A stretch of 36,464 nucleotides of DNA from a virus. The stretch is from the IMG/VR virus record IMGVR_UViG_3300010160_000117, positions 1 through 36,464 of that record; one strand, given 5' to 3'. Position numbers and translations under genes: made by a program. Below the pieces are notes generated by a model, which had not been told where the DNA came from, did not search any database, and worked only from the letters and a program-made list of their open reading frames with translations. This document shows, piece after piece, positions 5,078 through 12,984 of the stretch (its first letter is position 1; each line of letters opens with the position of its first letter).

Positions 5078-5323
5078 ATGAATGAATTAAATGCCTTGGT
5101 ACCTGGGTTCGTGGGTGGTTTTATTGGCGGGACTTCGGTTATTTGTAGCTATTATTACTACATTTTTCAGAAAACAAAGCAGTATATTGGCGCTAAAAAT
5201 ATTATGAAAGACCGGCTTGTTGTTGCCGGTCTTGAGCAAGAAATTCATGATTTAAAAGTTGAGATGAATAAGATACATTTGGAATTGTATCGTCAGTATG
5301 ATGAGAGCACGAAGCAATCATAG
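5078..5323 (+). CDS. Small one-TM membrane protein with coiled coil
   Basis: An 81-residue product with a single hydrophobic segment at about residues 8-30 (LVPGFVGGFIGGTSVICSYY), followed by a charged helix (LEQEIHDLKVEMNKIHLELY) likely to form a coiled coil. GAGG lies 7 bases upstream. It is the last gene of the rightward early operon and overlaps tail-to-tail by 6 bases with the minus-strand nuclease gene. It could be a holin-like or exclusion protein; early placement argues against a holin. Confidence 0.65.
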   Translation: MNELNALVPGFVGGFIGGTSVICSYYYYIFQKTKQYIGAKNIMKDRLVVAGLEQEIHDLKVEMNKIHLELYRQYDESTKQS

Positions 5324-5653
5324 TAAATAAAAATCCTTGATAACCTGAATCGCCGCATCAGCTCCTTGGCACCATGTGGCGTAATATCCTTCTTTCCCAA
5401 TGTTCTCGATAAAGTTTTTTTGATTTTTGGTCGGCCTATTTCCTCCGGCCTTTAATTCAATCCAAAGACCTTTAAATTGCCCATTTCCACGAGGAAGAAA
5501 ACAATCTGAAGCCCCAGCAACGACGCCCATTCGTTTTAATTTTATTGCAAAACTAACGTGGCACATGCGCTCGTTAGCCAAATGCATAAAAGGAATCTTA
5601 TGTAGCCGACAAAAATCAGCAACTGTAATTTGAATAGATTCCTCAGGCTTCAT
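5318..5653 (-). CDS. VRR-NUC domain nuclease
   Basis: A 111-residue protein that is a stand-alone VRR-NUC (PD-(D/E)XK superfamily) domain: AIKLKRMGVVAGASDCFLPR, then WIELKAGGNRPTKNQKNFIE. The GASD aspartate and the E-L-K triad are the metal-binding and catalytic residues of the family, and the Q of KNQ is also conserved. Phage versions may resolve branched DNA before packaging. Start ATG 5653 follows the lysozyme stop by two bases, so it ends the late operon. Confidence 0.85.
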   Translation of the reverse strand: MKPEESIQITVADFCRLHKIPFMHLANERMCHVSFAIKLKRMGVVAGASDCFLPRGNGQFKGLWIELKAGGNRPTKNQKNFIENIGKEGYYATWCQGADAAIQVIKDFYLL

Positions 5654-5655
5654 AA

Positions 5656-6117
5656 TTATAAATACTGCCCAAATCTGATTCTGTTGATTAAGTCAGCGCA
5701 TCGAGTCGGTGACACCTGGGTAGCCCACGCCGATTGCTTCAATTCACTTGCGGCAACAACATAAGCGCGTTCGCCTAAAGCCTTAATCATGCGAACGAAC
5801 TTGAGAAAACCACCAAGACCCATATTGAATACAAGCTCCACAAGAGCGCCTTGGCGCACCGTATCTTGATTCTGGTACCAAGGGAACGGCTCAAGCTGTT
5901 TGCGTGCTGAAGCTAGGTCATTGCGCATCAAATACCAGCATTCGTCAGTGGACAAGCCTTTCCCTGAGCGAGGGTCAATATTGCGACCAATGGCAATTGT
6001 GCTGAAACCAAGGGAATCGAGATAAACAAACTTTTTCATCCCTTCATGTTCAATTATTTTTGTTTCAAGTTGCGTGTCCACGTTAATCGTAGGGCAAAGT
6101 CCGGCAATATGAGTCAT
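5656..6117 (-). CDS. GH24 (T4-type) endolysin / lysozyme
   Basis: A 153-residue muramidase. The catalytic triad of T4-type lysozymes is visible with exact spacing: Glu in EHEGMKKF, Asp nine residues later in YLDS, Thr six residues on in FSTIAIGRN. Later VELVFNMGLGGFLKF matches the conserved second lobe. No signal peptide or SAR segment is seen, so it should need a holin to reach the periplasm. ATG 6117 overlaps the stop of the preceding small membrane-protein gene. It cleaves peptidoglycan at the end of infection. Confidence 0.9.
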   Translation of the reverse strand: MTHIAGLCPTINVDTQLETKIIEHEGMKKFVYLDSLGFSTIAIGRNIDPRSGKGLSTDECWYLMRNDLASARKQLEPFPWYQNQDTVRQGALVELVFNMGLGGFLKFVRMIKALGERAYVVAASELKQSAWATQVSPTRCADLINRIRFGQYL

Positions 6118-6275
6118 ACGGGTCCAGGAGTTAGTGGTTGATCGTCTTCAGGATCAAGAATCAAATGAGTGTCAAATTGAACTTTATATTCTGTGTTTAA
6201 ATTTGCTTTGTAAGCAATAGTAGCCAATGAAACAGTAACAACCAAACTGAAAAATAAACCCAGGTATCTTTTCAT
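6114..6275 (-). CDS. Small membrane or exported protein in the lysis cassette
   Basis: A 53-residue product beginning MKRYLGLFFSLVVTVSLATI. Two basic residues precede a roughly 18-residue hydrophobic segment; the remainder is short, polar and ends in a proline-rich tail (DDQPLTPGPV). There is no lipobox. The stop TGA overlaps the lysozyme start (ATGACTCAT), so the two are coupled. It could be a pinholin, a spanin-like subunit or a secreted peptide; sequence does not decide. Confidence 0.55.
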   Translation of the reverse strand: MKRYLGLFFSLVVTVSLATIAYKANLNTEYKVQFDTHLILDPEDDQPLTPGPV

Positions 6276-6295
6276 GGTCGTCTTCTTGAGGTGAA

Positions 6296-6331
6296 CCCTA
6301 CGTCGGCAAGCTTGGAGGCAATTACGTAGGG
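6296..6331. repeat. Inverted repeat between late genes
   Basis: CCCTACGT (6296-6303) and ACGTAGGG (6324-6331) form a perfect 8-bp stem with a 20-base loop in the gap before the lysis genes. A second small hairpin GAGTG/CACTC follows near 6345-6363. There is no U-tract on either strand. It may be an mRNA processing or stability element upstream of the lysis cassette. Confidence 0.4.
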
Positions 6332-6370
6332 CTCAGGCTATGAAGAGTGGACGAACTTCACTCCTCAACT

Positions 6371-6601
6371 CTACTTGACTCCAAACTCTGACGCAACTTC
6401 TATAACGCCTTCAATTACATGTGCAGCGCCTTCAGCCATTTCGTCAACGCCATCAACGATGGTTGCTACGCCAGGAAACATTTTTTCAATCCATTGCAAC
6501 ACTTCACCACGTTGACCTTGCATGATGTTGTAATTGGCAACCAACTGATTCATGCCAGTTTCTAGTTCAACTGCTCGAGCTTTTAATGTTTCTAAATCCA
6601 T
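6371..6601 (-). CDS. Small hypothetical helical late protein
   Basis: A 76-residue product beginning MDLETLKARAVELETGMNQL. The start is set at ATG 6601, where GGAG lies 7 bases upstream, instead of the in-frame GTG four codons earlier. The first half is a probable coiled coil; the second half (VATIVDGVDEMAEGAAHVIE) is an amphipathic small-residue helix, not clearly membrane-spanning. It lies between the last fibre gene and the lysis genes. The role is unknown. Confidence 0.65.
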   Translation of the reverse strand: MDLETLKARAVELETGMNQLVANYNIMQGQRGEVLQWIEKMFPGVATIVDGVDEMAEGAAHVIEGVIEVASEFGVK

Positions 6602-6623
6602 TTGTATCTCCACTTAGTTAAAG

Positions 6624-6648
6624 GCCCATCAAGATTAATTCAATGGGC
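6624..6648 (-). terminator. Hairpin, possible weak terminator
   Basis: GCCCAT/ATGGGC with a 13-base loop lies between two leftward late genes. In the transcription direction it is followed only by CTTTAAC. A partial terminator or RNA processing stem is possible. Confidence 0.3.
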
Positions 6649-6656
6649 TCCTATTA

Positions 6657-7439
6657 TTATTTCATAATTATATACGCAAATGTTCCAACTCCGGCATTAG
6701 CACTTGAAGTGACGACAAAACTTCCCACCCCAGGTACAATTTTAAGTACTGATGCAGCATTTGCTTGTGTATTCCAATTACCAACAACAGTACTGGTAGC
6801 TGTGCAGAAAGCGTCTGTAAAAGACTGAGCTGCGGCTCCTCCGGCTGCTGCTGCTGCTGTGACAGACTTCATTAATCCTTGAGTTTCATTTGCAACAATT
6901 AATCCTGTTGCAGCGCCTACATCGGGAATACTGTAAACAGACGCTTGTCCATGAGCAGCATTGCTAATGGTGACGTTTGTGTTGCCTGTATTCGCTACAG
7001 CAGCAACAATCAGCGAACCACGTGCCGCAGTCGATGAATAAGATATCAACGTTCCTTCGTCACCAGATAAACCTGCTTGCAAAGACCCACGGTTAATCGC
7101 AGTACCTGTGGTGTTCGCAAGTGTTCCGGCTGTGTCGGTGGACACAATGATGTTGCTGGCAATCGTCGGCAATGTAACGTCACCAGGAGATGAAATTTGA
7201 ACAAGACTAATGGTATTTGACGTAACCACAACTTTTAACCAAACAGGACCTTCGTCGCTGGTGTAGACTAATGCCATTTGATCGTTTGCAAATACATTTA
7301 AATTTGCAGCTTGCTTGAATGTGGTCAAATAACCTGTGACAGTAACCGTGGCGTAAGTGTCGTTAGTTGTAATTTGAATAACATTAGGATTAACACCAAC
7401 TTGGCCAGTTGGTTGCTGCGTGACTGATAATACACTCAT
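6657..7439 (-). CDS. Tail-associated structural protein (fibre or tip)
   Basis: A 260-residue protein beginning MSVLSVTQQPTGQVGVNPNV, followed by alternating Thr/Val-rich beta strands (YATVTVTGYL), an Ala-rich helix (MKSVTAAAAAGGAAAQSFTD), and a C-terminal beta region ending FAYIIMK. The Gly/Ser/Thr/Ala-rich, Lys-poor composition resembles that of the neighbouring fibres. The ATG overlaps the stop of the preceding gene and has GAGGA upstream. A structural tail role is inferred from composition and position; the exact part is unknown. Confidence 0.7.
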   Translation of the reverse strand: MSVLSVTQQPTGQVGVNPNVIQITTNDTYATVTVTGYLTTFKQAANLNVFANDQMALVYTSDEGPVWLKVVVTSNTISLVQISSPGDVTLPTIASNIIVSTDTAGTLANTTGTAINRGSLQAGLSGDEGTLISYSSTAARGSLIVAAVANTGNTNVTISNAAHGQASVYSIPDVGAATGLIVANETQGLMKSVTAAAAAGGAAAQSFTDAFCTATSTVVGNWNTQANAASVLKIVPGVGSFVVTSSANAGVGTFAYIIMK

Positions 7440-7906
7440 GACGATTCCTCATTGGTTGTCAAAATAGATGGCTGGAAAGATTCCAGAGCCTCAGGTGTAG
7501 CGTGTTGCGTTAAATCTGCGGTTGCCGGTAAATCACGCAATTTCTGTTTGGCTTGCGCAATCGAAAGCATCCCAACCATATCTTGTTTTTCGTGAGCTCG
7601 CTGGTAATCAATGTCGAGCTTTTTTAATCTGTCATTTCTTTCCGATCGTAACGATTCCATTTTAATTGCTCTAGCTGTGGTCATATCAATTTCAATCTGA
7701 GTTCCATTGTAGCGCCAAGCGTTACGAAATACTTGGTTTGTTGGAATATCTTCGTGCTCAATAATCCAATGCTCATCAACATCAGCCAAGTCGCGAGACT
7801 TAATCAATCTCAACGCCTCCTCTTCCCCATGCTCGGCAACAAAGCCGGGTGATGGAATACAGATGGACATGCCGCCATTCTCGTTATGAAATACAATTCG
7901 CTTCAT
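7436..7906 (-). CDS. Tail fibre assembly/chaperone-like protein
   Basis: A 156-residue protein with a different, charged composition from the fibre genes around it. RNAWRYNGTQIEIDMTTARA is followed by a long basic-acidic helix (MESLRSERNDRLKKLDIDYQ). Proteins with a W-x-x-x-G/N strand plus such a helix (DUF4376-like or Tfa-like) sit next to fibre genes and help fold or attach them. A good ribosome site (AAGGA) is present. Family assignment is tentative. Confidence 0.6.
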   Translation of the reverse strand: MKRIVFHNENGGMSICIPSPGFVAEHGEEEALRLIKSRDLADVDEHWIIEHEDIPTNQVFRNAWRYNGTQIEIDMTTARAIKMESLRSERNDRLKKLDIDYQRAHEKQDMVGMLSIAQAKQKLRDLPATADLTQHATPEALESFQPSILTTNEESS

Positions 7907-7915
7907 GGGGAATCC

Positions 7916-9721
7916 TTATAAGGTAATCAAGCCCTGGCAAAGAGCTCCTGAAATGGTATTTTGCGTCGCACCATTATTGGAGTTTTTAGTCTGAACAGCA
8001 AATCCGTTATTGTTTTGATTGAGAATAGTGTAGATACCCGATGCCGGAGAAACATTTAGACAATACGCGCTTCCCGTATAAAGCGACGAAAAATAGCATG
8101 TCCAAACTCCGGTGGAGTTACTAAGGACGGAGCTTACGCCGTACGAGTAGACGATGGTATTCGTTGTCTGATTATACTGAATCCCAACCTGACATGCGGA
8201 ATTATGATATTTTTGCGTTCCAGGGCTCGTAAATACCGTGATATCTGTCCCGGTCTCTTGTTGAGCAGTTGTTGCAGCAACAGCCCCAGCAGTTGCCGCC
8301 TGCATCGTAGGAGCCGCGCCAGCACCATTTGACGTCAGAACTTGTCCCGCAGCACCCGTGGCCACAGTCGCAATCGCATTGCCAGCAGACCATGTAAGCA
8401 GTTCACCGGCAGTCCCGTTAGCTAATGCAGTGTATGGGATGGCTGACAGCGTATTAGACGACCCAGCTATGGTTTTATTGGTCAATGTCTGTGTTGCAGC
8501 CAATCCAACCAGCGTATCGGTGGTTGATGGCAATGTGAATGTTGTTGTTCCGGCGACCGCTGCGGCCTCAAGCAATGAGTATCCGCTTCCTGAGCCTAAA
8601 AGTTTAAGTGTTCCGTTGGTGAATGATTTTACACCGGTGATTGTTTGAACGGTTGCGATGGTAACAAAATTATTTGATGGCTGAGCAATTAATTGAAAAG
8701 TAATCGGGTCGGTGCCAATGGCTGTAACCGTCGACGTCTCTGTCCAAATAGACCCGCCATGTGTATTGCCGCTACTTACAAAAACGGATGAACCCGGAAT
8801 TATTTCAGCGACTTGATCGTAATCAGTGGTACGGGTAAATATAGCCTGGGTCACACCTGTTCCAGTCGTGGACATCTGATAAATGCCATTCTCCAACGTG
8901 CTGGTCTGACTATGAAACAAAACGCGCTGATTAGCCGTTAATGTCACGCCGTCAATAACAACCACAGCCGCTACAGACTGAGTCAAGGTGGCGCCAACAC
9001 CTGCTGCGCCATTGGCATAAGTTGATGTAAAGTTAGTGGTGGTTGCCGCTATACATGGGCCGCCAGCAACAAACGTAAAACCACTTGCAATCGTATCAAC
9101 GTACGCCTTTACCGCCGCTTGCGTTGGCAGTAACGTGGCGCTATCGTCGGCCATCGTCCCATCATTTGATATTCCGGCGACGCCTTGCGGGTACGTCCCG
9201 GAATTAAGAATAAACAATCCTGAACCGTTGGTTGTAAGTAGCAAATCACCGTTGGTCACCGAGTTGGTTATGGTGTTTCCAGCAGTATTAACGAGACCAC
9301 CAAAGGTCAGCGTACCCGGCATCACAACTGTTGCTGACAATGTAAATGTCGGCGCGCCCGAGACCCCAGAGCCATTGGTAATGGTAACTTGATTTGCAGT
9401 GCCTGTTAACGTCCGATTCGCAAACGTAGATGCCGCCGTCTGAACCACAACACCAGTACTAGCCAATGCTGTCACACCATCTAAAACAGCGCTCCAGGCC
9501 TGTACGTCGCTTCCGATTGCAAGGCCTAAGTTAGCCCTAGCGTCTGACGCGTTATCAGCTCCTGTGCCTCCCCGTGCGATAGGAACGATGGTTCCCTCAG
9601 GTATGACGCCGGCATAAGTGAACTTAGTATTAATGCCGCCACGAAGCCCAACAACAATGTCGTTAATTAATAGGTCGCCGCCGGTTGCAAAGTTACTGAA
9701 CTTTGAATTTTGGACTGTCAT
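7916..9721 (-). CDS. Tail fibre / receptor-binding protein 1
   Basis: A 601-residue protein, strongly Gly/Ala/Thr/Ser-rich. It contains phage-fibre phrases: ARGGTGADNASDARANLGLA near residue 47-66 and TLVGLAATQTLTNKTIAGSS near 400-420. Residues about 215-345 form a module (TYANGAAGVGATLTQSV, DGVTLTANQRVLFHSQ, LENGIYQMSTTGTG, TRTTDYDQVAEIIPGS) that recurs in the protein encoded at 10900. The C-terminal part, with YHNSACQVGIQYNQTTNTIV, is unique and likely the receptor tip. AAGGA precedes ATG. Confidence 0.8.
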   Translation of the reverse strand: MTVQNSKFSNFATGGDLLINDIVVGLRGGINTKFTYAGVIPEGTIVPIARGGTGADNASDARANLGLAIGSDVQAWSAVLDGVTALASTGVVVQTAASTFANRTLTGTANQVTITNGSGVSGAPTFTLSATVVMPGTLTFGGLVNTAGNTITNSVTNGDLLLTTNGSGLFILNSGTYPQGVAGISNDGTMADDSATLLPTQAAVKAYVDTIASGFTFVAGGPCIAATTTNFTSTYANGAAGVGATLTQSVAAVVVIDGVTLTANQRVLFHSQTSTLENGIYQMSTTGTGVTQAIFTRTTDYDQVAEIIPGSSVFVSSGNTHGGSIWTETSTVTAIGTDPITFQLIAQPSNNFVTIATVQTITGVKSFTNGTLKLLGSGSGYSLLEAAAVAGTTTFTLPSTTDTLVGLAATQTLTNKTIAGSSNTLSAIPYTALANGTAGELLTWSAGNAIATVATGAAGQVLTSNGAGAAPTMQAATAGAVAATTAQQETGTDITVFTSPGTQKYHNSACQVGIQYNQTTNTIVYSYGVSSVLSNSTGVWTCYFSSLYTGSAYCLNVSPASGIYTILNQNNNGFAVQTKNSNNGATQNTISGALCQGLITL

Positions 9722-9768
9722 TGGTTTTCCTTAATATTTATCCCATTCTTCAATTAGCATGTTAGTCC

Positions 9769-10890
9769 TTATCGTGCACGGCGGGCAAATATTCCGCCAT
9801 ATCCAACACAAGTTGATACGGTGAAATATGATAAAACCGACAAATAAACTGTTGTTGTTGTTGCAACGGAAACGCGACGGAATGGCACTGCGAATCCAAC
9901 GGCGCCAGAAATAAATGGCACCACCCCTGCCACAGGATATGATAACAATGCCTCGAGCGACGAATTAGGCGCTGTAGCAGATGTGTTGCTTGACCATCCA
10001 ATAAATTGAATGACGTTCGTGGTACTGCCACCATAAAAAACTACATTACCCCAAACATCCCAGTCTCCCGCAGTTAGACTAATAGTCGTGATATTAGACA
10101 CCGCCCCGGTTGATAATGATACGCTTGAAGCGTCAGAAATTACGCTCGAAACAAACTCCCCAACAGTACCTGCAGCAGAATTATTATTTGTAGTCGTACC
10201 GACAATGCCTGCAACTTGTGCCGGTGTTATTGCCGCATTAAACGTAGTGGCTCCAGCAAAATAGTTAGTTCCAGACGCACTATAAATACCATAATTAGCG
10301 ACACCTCCTCCTGAAGCGGAGGCATAAACACCATAAACAGTCGACGGCCCAGTTGCCTCTCCAGAAACGCCGGTAACTGTAGATGTTTCTCCGGTGTATG
10401 TATCAGTAACCACTCCACGCACGCCATAATATGCCATGTTAGTGGCGGTAGAAGCCGAAGTCAGCGTCGTTACTTTCGAGTAAATGCCATGATAACTTCT
10501 TGCCGACGACCCACTCGCGCGCTGAACAATGGCATTTACATCCAACCCTGTATTGATAGGCACGCCGCTACCTGTCGTCGTGTTAATCTGTTGACCAATA
10601 GCGTCAGAAGCCGAATTCAACCCAGATACAGTAATAACCTGACCATAGAACGTTACATTGGCGCTTCCACCTGAAACTGCAATTGTTTGACCTGTTCCGC
10701 CCGTTCCTGCCGTCGCTATCAACCCAACAACCGAAGGGACTATAGCAGGGTCTGTACCGGCTATAGCAACTCTCGTGGCACTTGCCGACCCTAAGGCAGG
10801 TGTAATCAATGTAGGCGTATTAGCCCCGACAAAGGTACCCGTGCCTGTAATACCCGTAAGCGAGTTACCCGTAGAATTTACTGTTGCCAT
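9769..10890 (-). CDS. Tail fibre protein 2
   Basis: A 373-residue protein. The N-terminus (STGNSLTGITGTGTFVGANT, then PTLITPALGSASATRVAI) is a common phage side-fibre phrase. The middle has repeated YGV/YGI elements (YHGIYSK, YYGVRGV, YGVYASA, YGIYSAS), suggesting a beta-helix repeat. The C-terminus ends basic, GGIFARRAR. The neighbouring fibre genes share its composition. AAGGGG lies upstream of ATG 10890. It is likely one arm of the host-recognition apparatus; the receptor is unknown. Confidence 0.75.
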   Translation of the reverse strand: MATVNSTGNSLTGITGTGTFVGANTPTLITPALGSASATRVAIAGTDPAIVPSVVGLIATAGTGGTGQTIAVSGGSANVTFYGQVITVSGLNSASDAIGQQINTTTGSGVPINTGLDVNAIVQRASGSSARSYHGIYSKVTTLTSASTATNMAYYGVRGVVTDTYTGETSTVTGVSGEATGPSTVYGVYASASGGGVANYGIYSASGTNYFAGATTFNAAITPAQVAGIVGTTTNNNSAAGTVGEFVSSVISDASSVSLSTGAVSNITTISLTAGDWDVWGNVVFYGGSTTNVIQFIGWSSNTSATAPNSSLEALLSYPVAGVVPFISGAVGFAVPFRRVSVATTTTVYLSVLSYFTVSTCVGYGGIFARRAR

Positions 10891-10899
10891 GACAACCCC

Positions 10900-12378
10900 T
10901 TAAGTCGTAGTTAGAAGGACGCTAGATGTGCTTATCATTACCCATGAAGTATTAGCAACATCGGCAACCAGAGTTATGGTTTGGCCTGCAACTGCCGTAC
11001 AGGTAACGGTACCACTTACAGATGTCGTTACGTTGTTAACGCGTATTGTGTCGCCAACGGCCGTTTGAACAACCCATCCGCCGGTGTTCGCAGTAGCGCC
11101 AATGAGCGACACAACATCACCCACGGCGTATGTAGACGGCAATGTTAATGTTGTTTGTCCAGCATTTAATGCAATGTATTTAGTGGAAACGACAGCGGTT
11201 TGTGTTGTACCGGTTATTGTTACTGTTGCAAGCCCGCCGCCAGTCGCCGTAATTGTAATGCTATTCGAAGCATTTGAAATGCTAACCCCTGCCCCTGCTG
11301 TTAACGAACCTGCCGCAGGAGCGCCAGCGGTAGACCCGATAACTAATTGGCCATCTGTTAACGCAAGCCATTGCGGTACGCCTGTGGCGCTTGTAGCAAG
11401 CGACGCTCTATTGGTTGTTGCTAAACCTGATACTACGTTAGAGCCGCTTGCGTACAACATTGTGCTCACTGCATATGTATCAGCAAACGTTGACGTAGAA
11501 GCAACCCAGTTCGTGCCATTCGCTCTTAAAATTGTTCCCGTGCCTGTGGCTATCGCAGGAAAAGTCGCGGTGGTCCAGGCAGGCAATGCAGCGGCACCCC
11601 CTGACTGCAACATTTGACCTGCACTTCCTGTGCCAACAGATTGCCATGCGCCAGTTGCAGTGGTGCCTGCGGCCATTAGACTGTAGGCTGTGGCTGTGGC
11701 AATTGCTGTCCCGCCCGATGACACGGCCAGTGGAGTTGAGCTTAAAACTAGGCTAGGAACAGTCAATCCATAAGTAGCAATTGTCTGTGCAGCACTAGGA
11801 GCTAACAATACCGCGCCCGTAGGAACAGCAACAGAATAAGCAGTAAACGTAATCGGTGTTGTACCTATGGTGAATGGCCCTGCGCCAGTCTCCTGGTATA
11901 CCAATCCGGCATTAATCGTTCCTTGACTCACGGGAACTACGCCGTATTGAATCACTTCAGCCGCTTGGTCATAATCCGTGGCTCGCGTCAGAACCCAGTT
12001 AGTAGCACCTGTCCCAACTGTCGTTACCGTGTAAATACCGTTCTGAAAAGTGGACGCCTGGTTTTTTACTAGAACGCGAGCGGCCACGGTCATCAGTACA
12101 CCATCAATCGTCAACGCAACCTGTGCGCCAGCGTTTGTAAGCGTCGCTCCAACACCTAACGTACCATTAGCATACGTTACCGTTAAAGCGCCTGTGGTGG
12201 CCACGGATGCCGCTGAATAAGCAGTTAATCCTTGAGCTGTTAGAAAGTATTTTAATTCATCACTGCGCAAGTATTTCTTTGTGATTCCATCAACACCAAT
12301 CAGAGTGTCAACGCCAGGAATTACGTCAGTACCGTTTGGCGTACCGAGAGGGAGTGCGGTTATTTTAATATTAGCCAT
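10900..12378 (-). CDS. Tail fibre / receptor-binding protein 3
   Basis: A 492-residue fibre. The N-terminus (MANIKITALPLGTPNGTDVI) includes IKITALP-type phrases typical of phage fibres that begin with a short trimerisation or attachment segment. Residues about 60-180 (TYANGTLGVGATLTNAG, DGVLMTVAARVLVKNQ, FQNGIYTVTTVGTG, TRATDYDQAAEVIQYG) are a diverged copy of the module in the 7916-9721 product. The C-terminus (TLTLPSTYAVGDVVSLIGAT, VQTAVGDTIRVNN) resembles a beta-rich tip. A role in adsorption is inferred. Confidence 0.8.
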   Translation of the reverse strand: MANIKITALPLGTPNGTDVIPGVDTLIGVDGITKKYLRSDELKYFLTAQGLTAYSAASVATTGALTVTYANGTLGVGATLTNAGAQVALTIDGVLMTVAARVLVKNQASTFQNGIYTVTTVGTGATNWVLTRATDYDQAAEVIQYGVVPVSQGTINAGLVYQETGAGPFTIGTTPITFTAYSVAVPTGAVLLAPSAAQTIATYGLTVPSLVLSSTPLAVSSGGTAIATATAYSLMAAGTTATGAWQSVGTGSAGQMLQSGGAAALPAWTTATFPAIATGTGTILRANGTNWVASTSTFADTYAVSTMLYASGSNVVSGLATTNRASLATSATGVPQWLALTDGQLVIGSTAGAPAAGSLTAGAGVSISNASNSITITATGGGLATVTITGTTQTAVVSTKYIALNAGQTTLTLPSTYAVGDVVSLIGATANTGGWVVQTAVGDTIRVNNVTTSVSGTVTCTAVAGQTITLVADVANTSWVMISTSSVLLTTT

Positions 12379-12387
12379 GACGTAATC

Positions 12388-12576
12388 CTATACAGGTTGA
12401 GTTATCAATAAGTCGCCGTTTTGTGCCGTAATGAACAACCCATTTTGCGTAATTAAAAACAATGAATCAGGAGGAGGAGTCAAGCCCTGGTCGTCAACAA
12501 CTCGAACAAATACACTTCGGACAAGAGGGTTTTGGTCTTGCCCTGGAAATGGTTTACTACCGTTAAAAAAGGGCAT
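12388..12576 (-). CDS. Small tail protein with short internal repeats
   Basis: A 62-residue product with GGAG 9 bases before ATG; it overlaps the preceding gene by 14 bases. The C-terminal half repeats a short beta-type unit: LFLITQNG, LFITAQNG, DLLITQ. This could form a small beta-solenoid or a trimer cap. The gene sits inside the fibre cluster, so a structural accessory role is likely but not shown. Confidence 0.6.
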   Translation of the reverse strand: MPFFNGSKPFPGQDQNPLVRSVFVRVVDDQGLTPPPDSLFLITQNGLFITAQNGDLLITQPV

Positions 12577-12937
12577 AGAAAGTTACTCCGACAACCGCTG
12601 ATGTGTCAGCAGTGTAGAAATGTAATGTGTCACCAGCTTGTACTTGACGTGCGGATGGATTTAGTTCGCTGGTGGTAGATGCGAATGTGCCGCCCACTGG
12701 AACAGCTGCCGTGGCATTCACGGCAACCCAAATAGATGAGCCTGGTTCATAACTGAATATGGCGATAAATTTGTTGTATGTTGTGGATGTAATAGCGCCC
12801 ATTGCGGCGCTACCAGGAACCGTTAGCGTGGTATCGGTCAAAGTCACTAAATTGGCGCTGTATTTATCAATTGAAAATGGCAGACCGAAGCCGTTAAAGC
12901 CATTTATGTCCCTGGTCATTGCAAACGATGTTGCCAT
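12563..12937 (-). CDS. Small beta-rich tail or decoration protein
   Basis: A 124-residue protein beginning MATSFAMTRDINGFNGFGLP, with strands such as LVTLTDTTLTVPGS, KFIAIFSYEPGSSIWVAV and DTLHFYTADTSAVVGVTFYA. The last pattern (valid, finite values, then VTFYALF) is common in small phage head or tail surface proteins. It has AAGGA upstream. It probably coats the particle or links fibres; no specific family recognised. Confidence 0.65.
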   Translation of the reverse strand: MATSFAMTRDINGFNGFGLPFSIDKYSANLVTLTDTTLTVPGSAAMGAITSTTYNKFIAIFSYEPGSSIWVAVNATAAVPVGGTFASTTSELNPSARQVQAGDTLHFYTADTSAVVGVTFYALF

Positions 12938-12984
12938 TTTTATTCCTTATAATTAATGTTATGAGGTCATAATATCATAGGCGC

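Noticed and set aside
8358-11617. Several plus-strand frames of 96 to 177 codons opposite the fibre genes
   Set aside because: They are antisense shadows of low-complexity Thr/Ala/Gly-rich fibre genes, with Val/Pro-rich text and no start signals.
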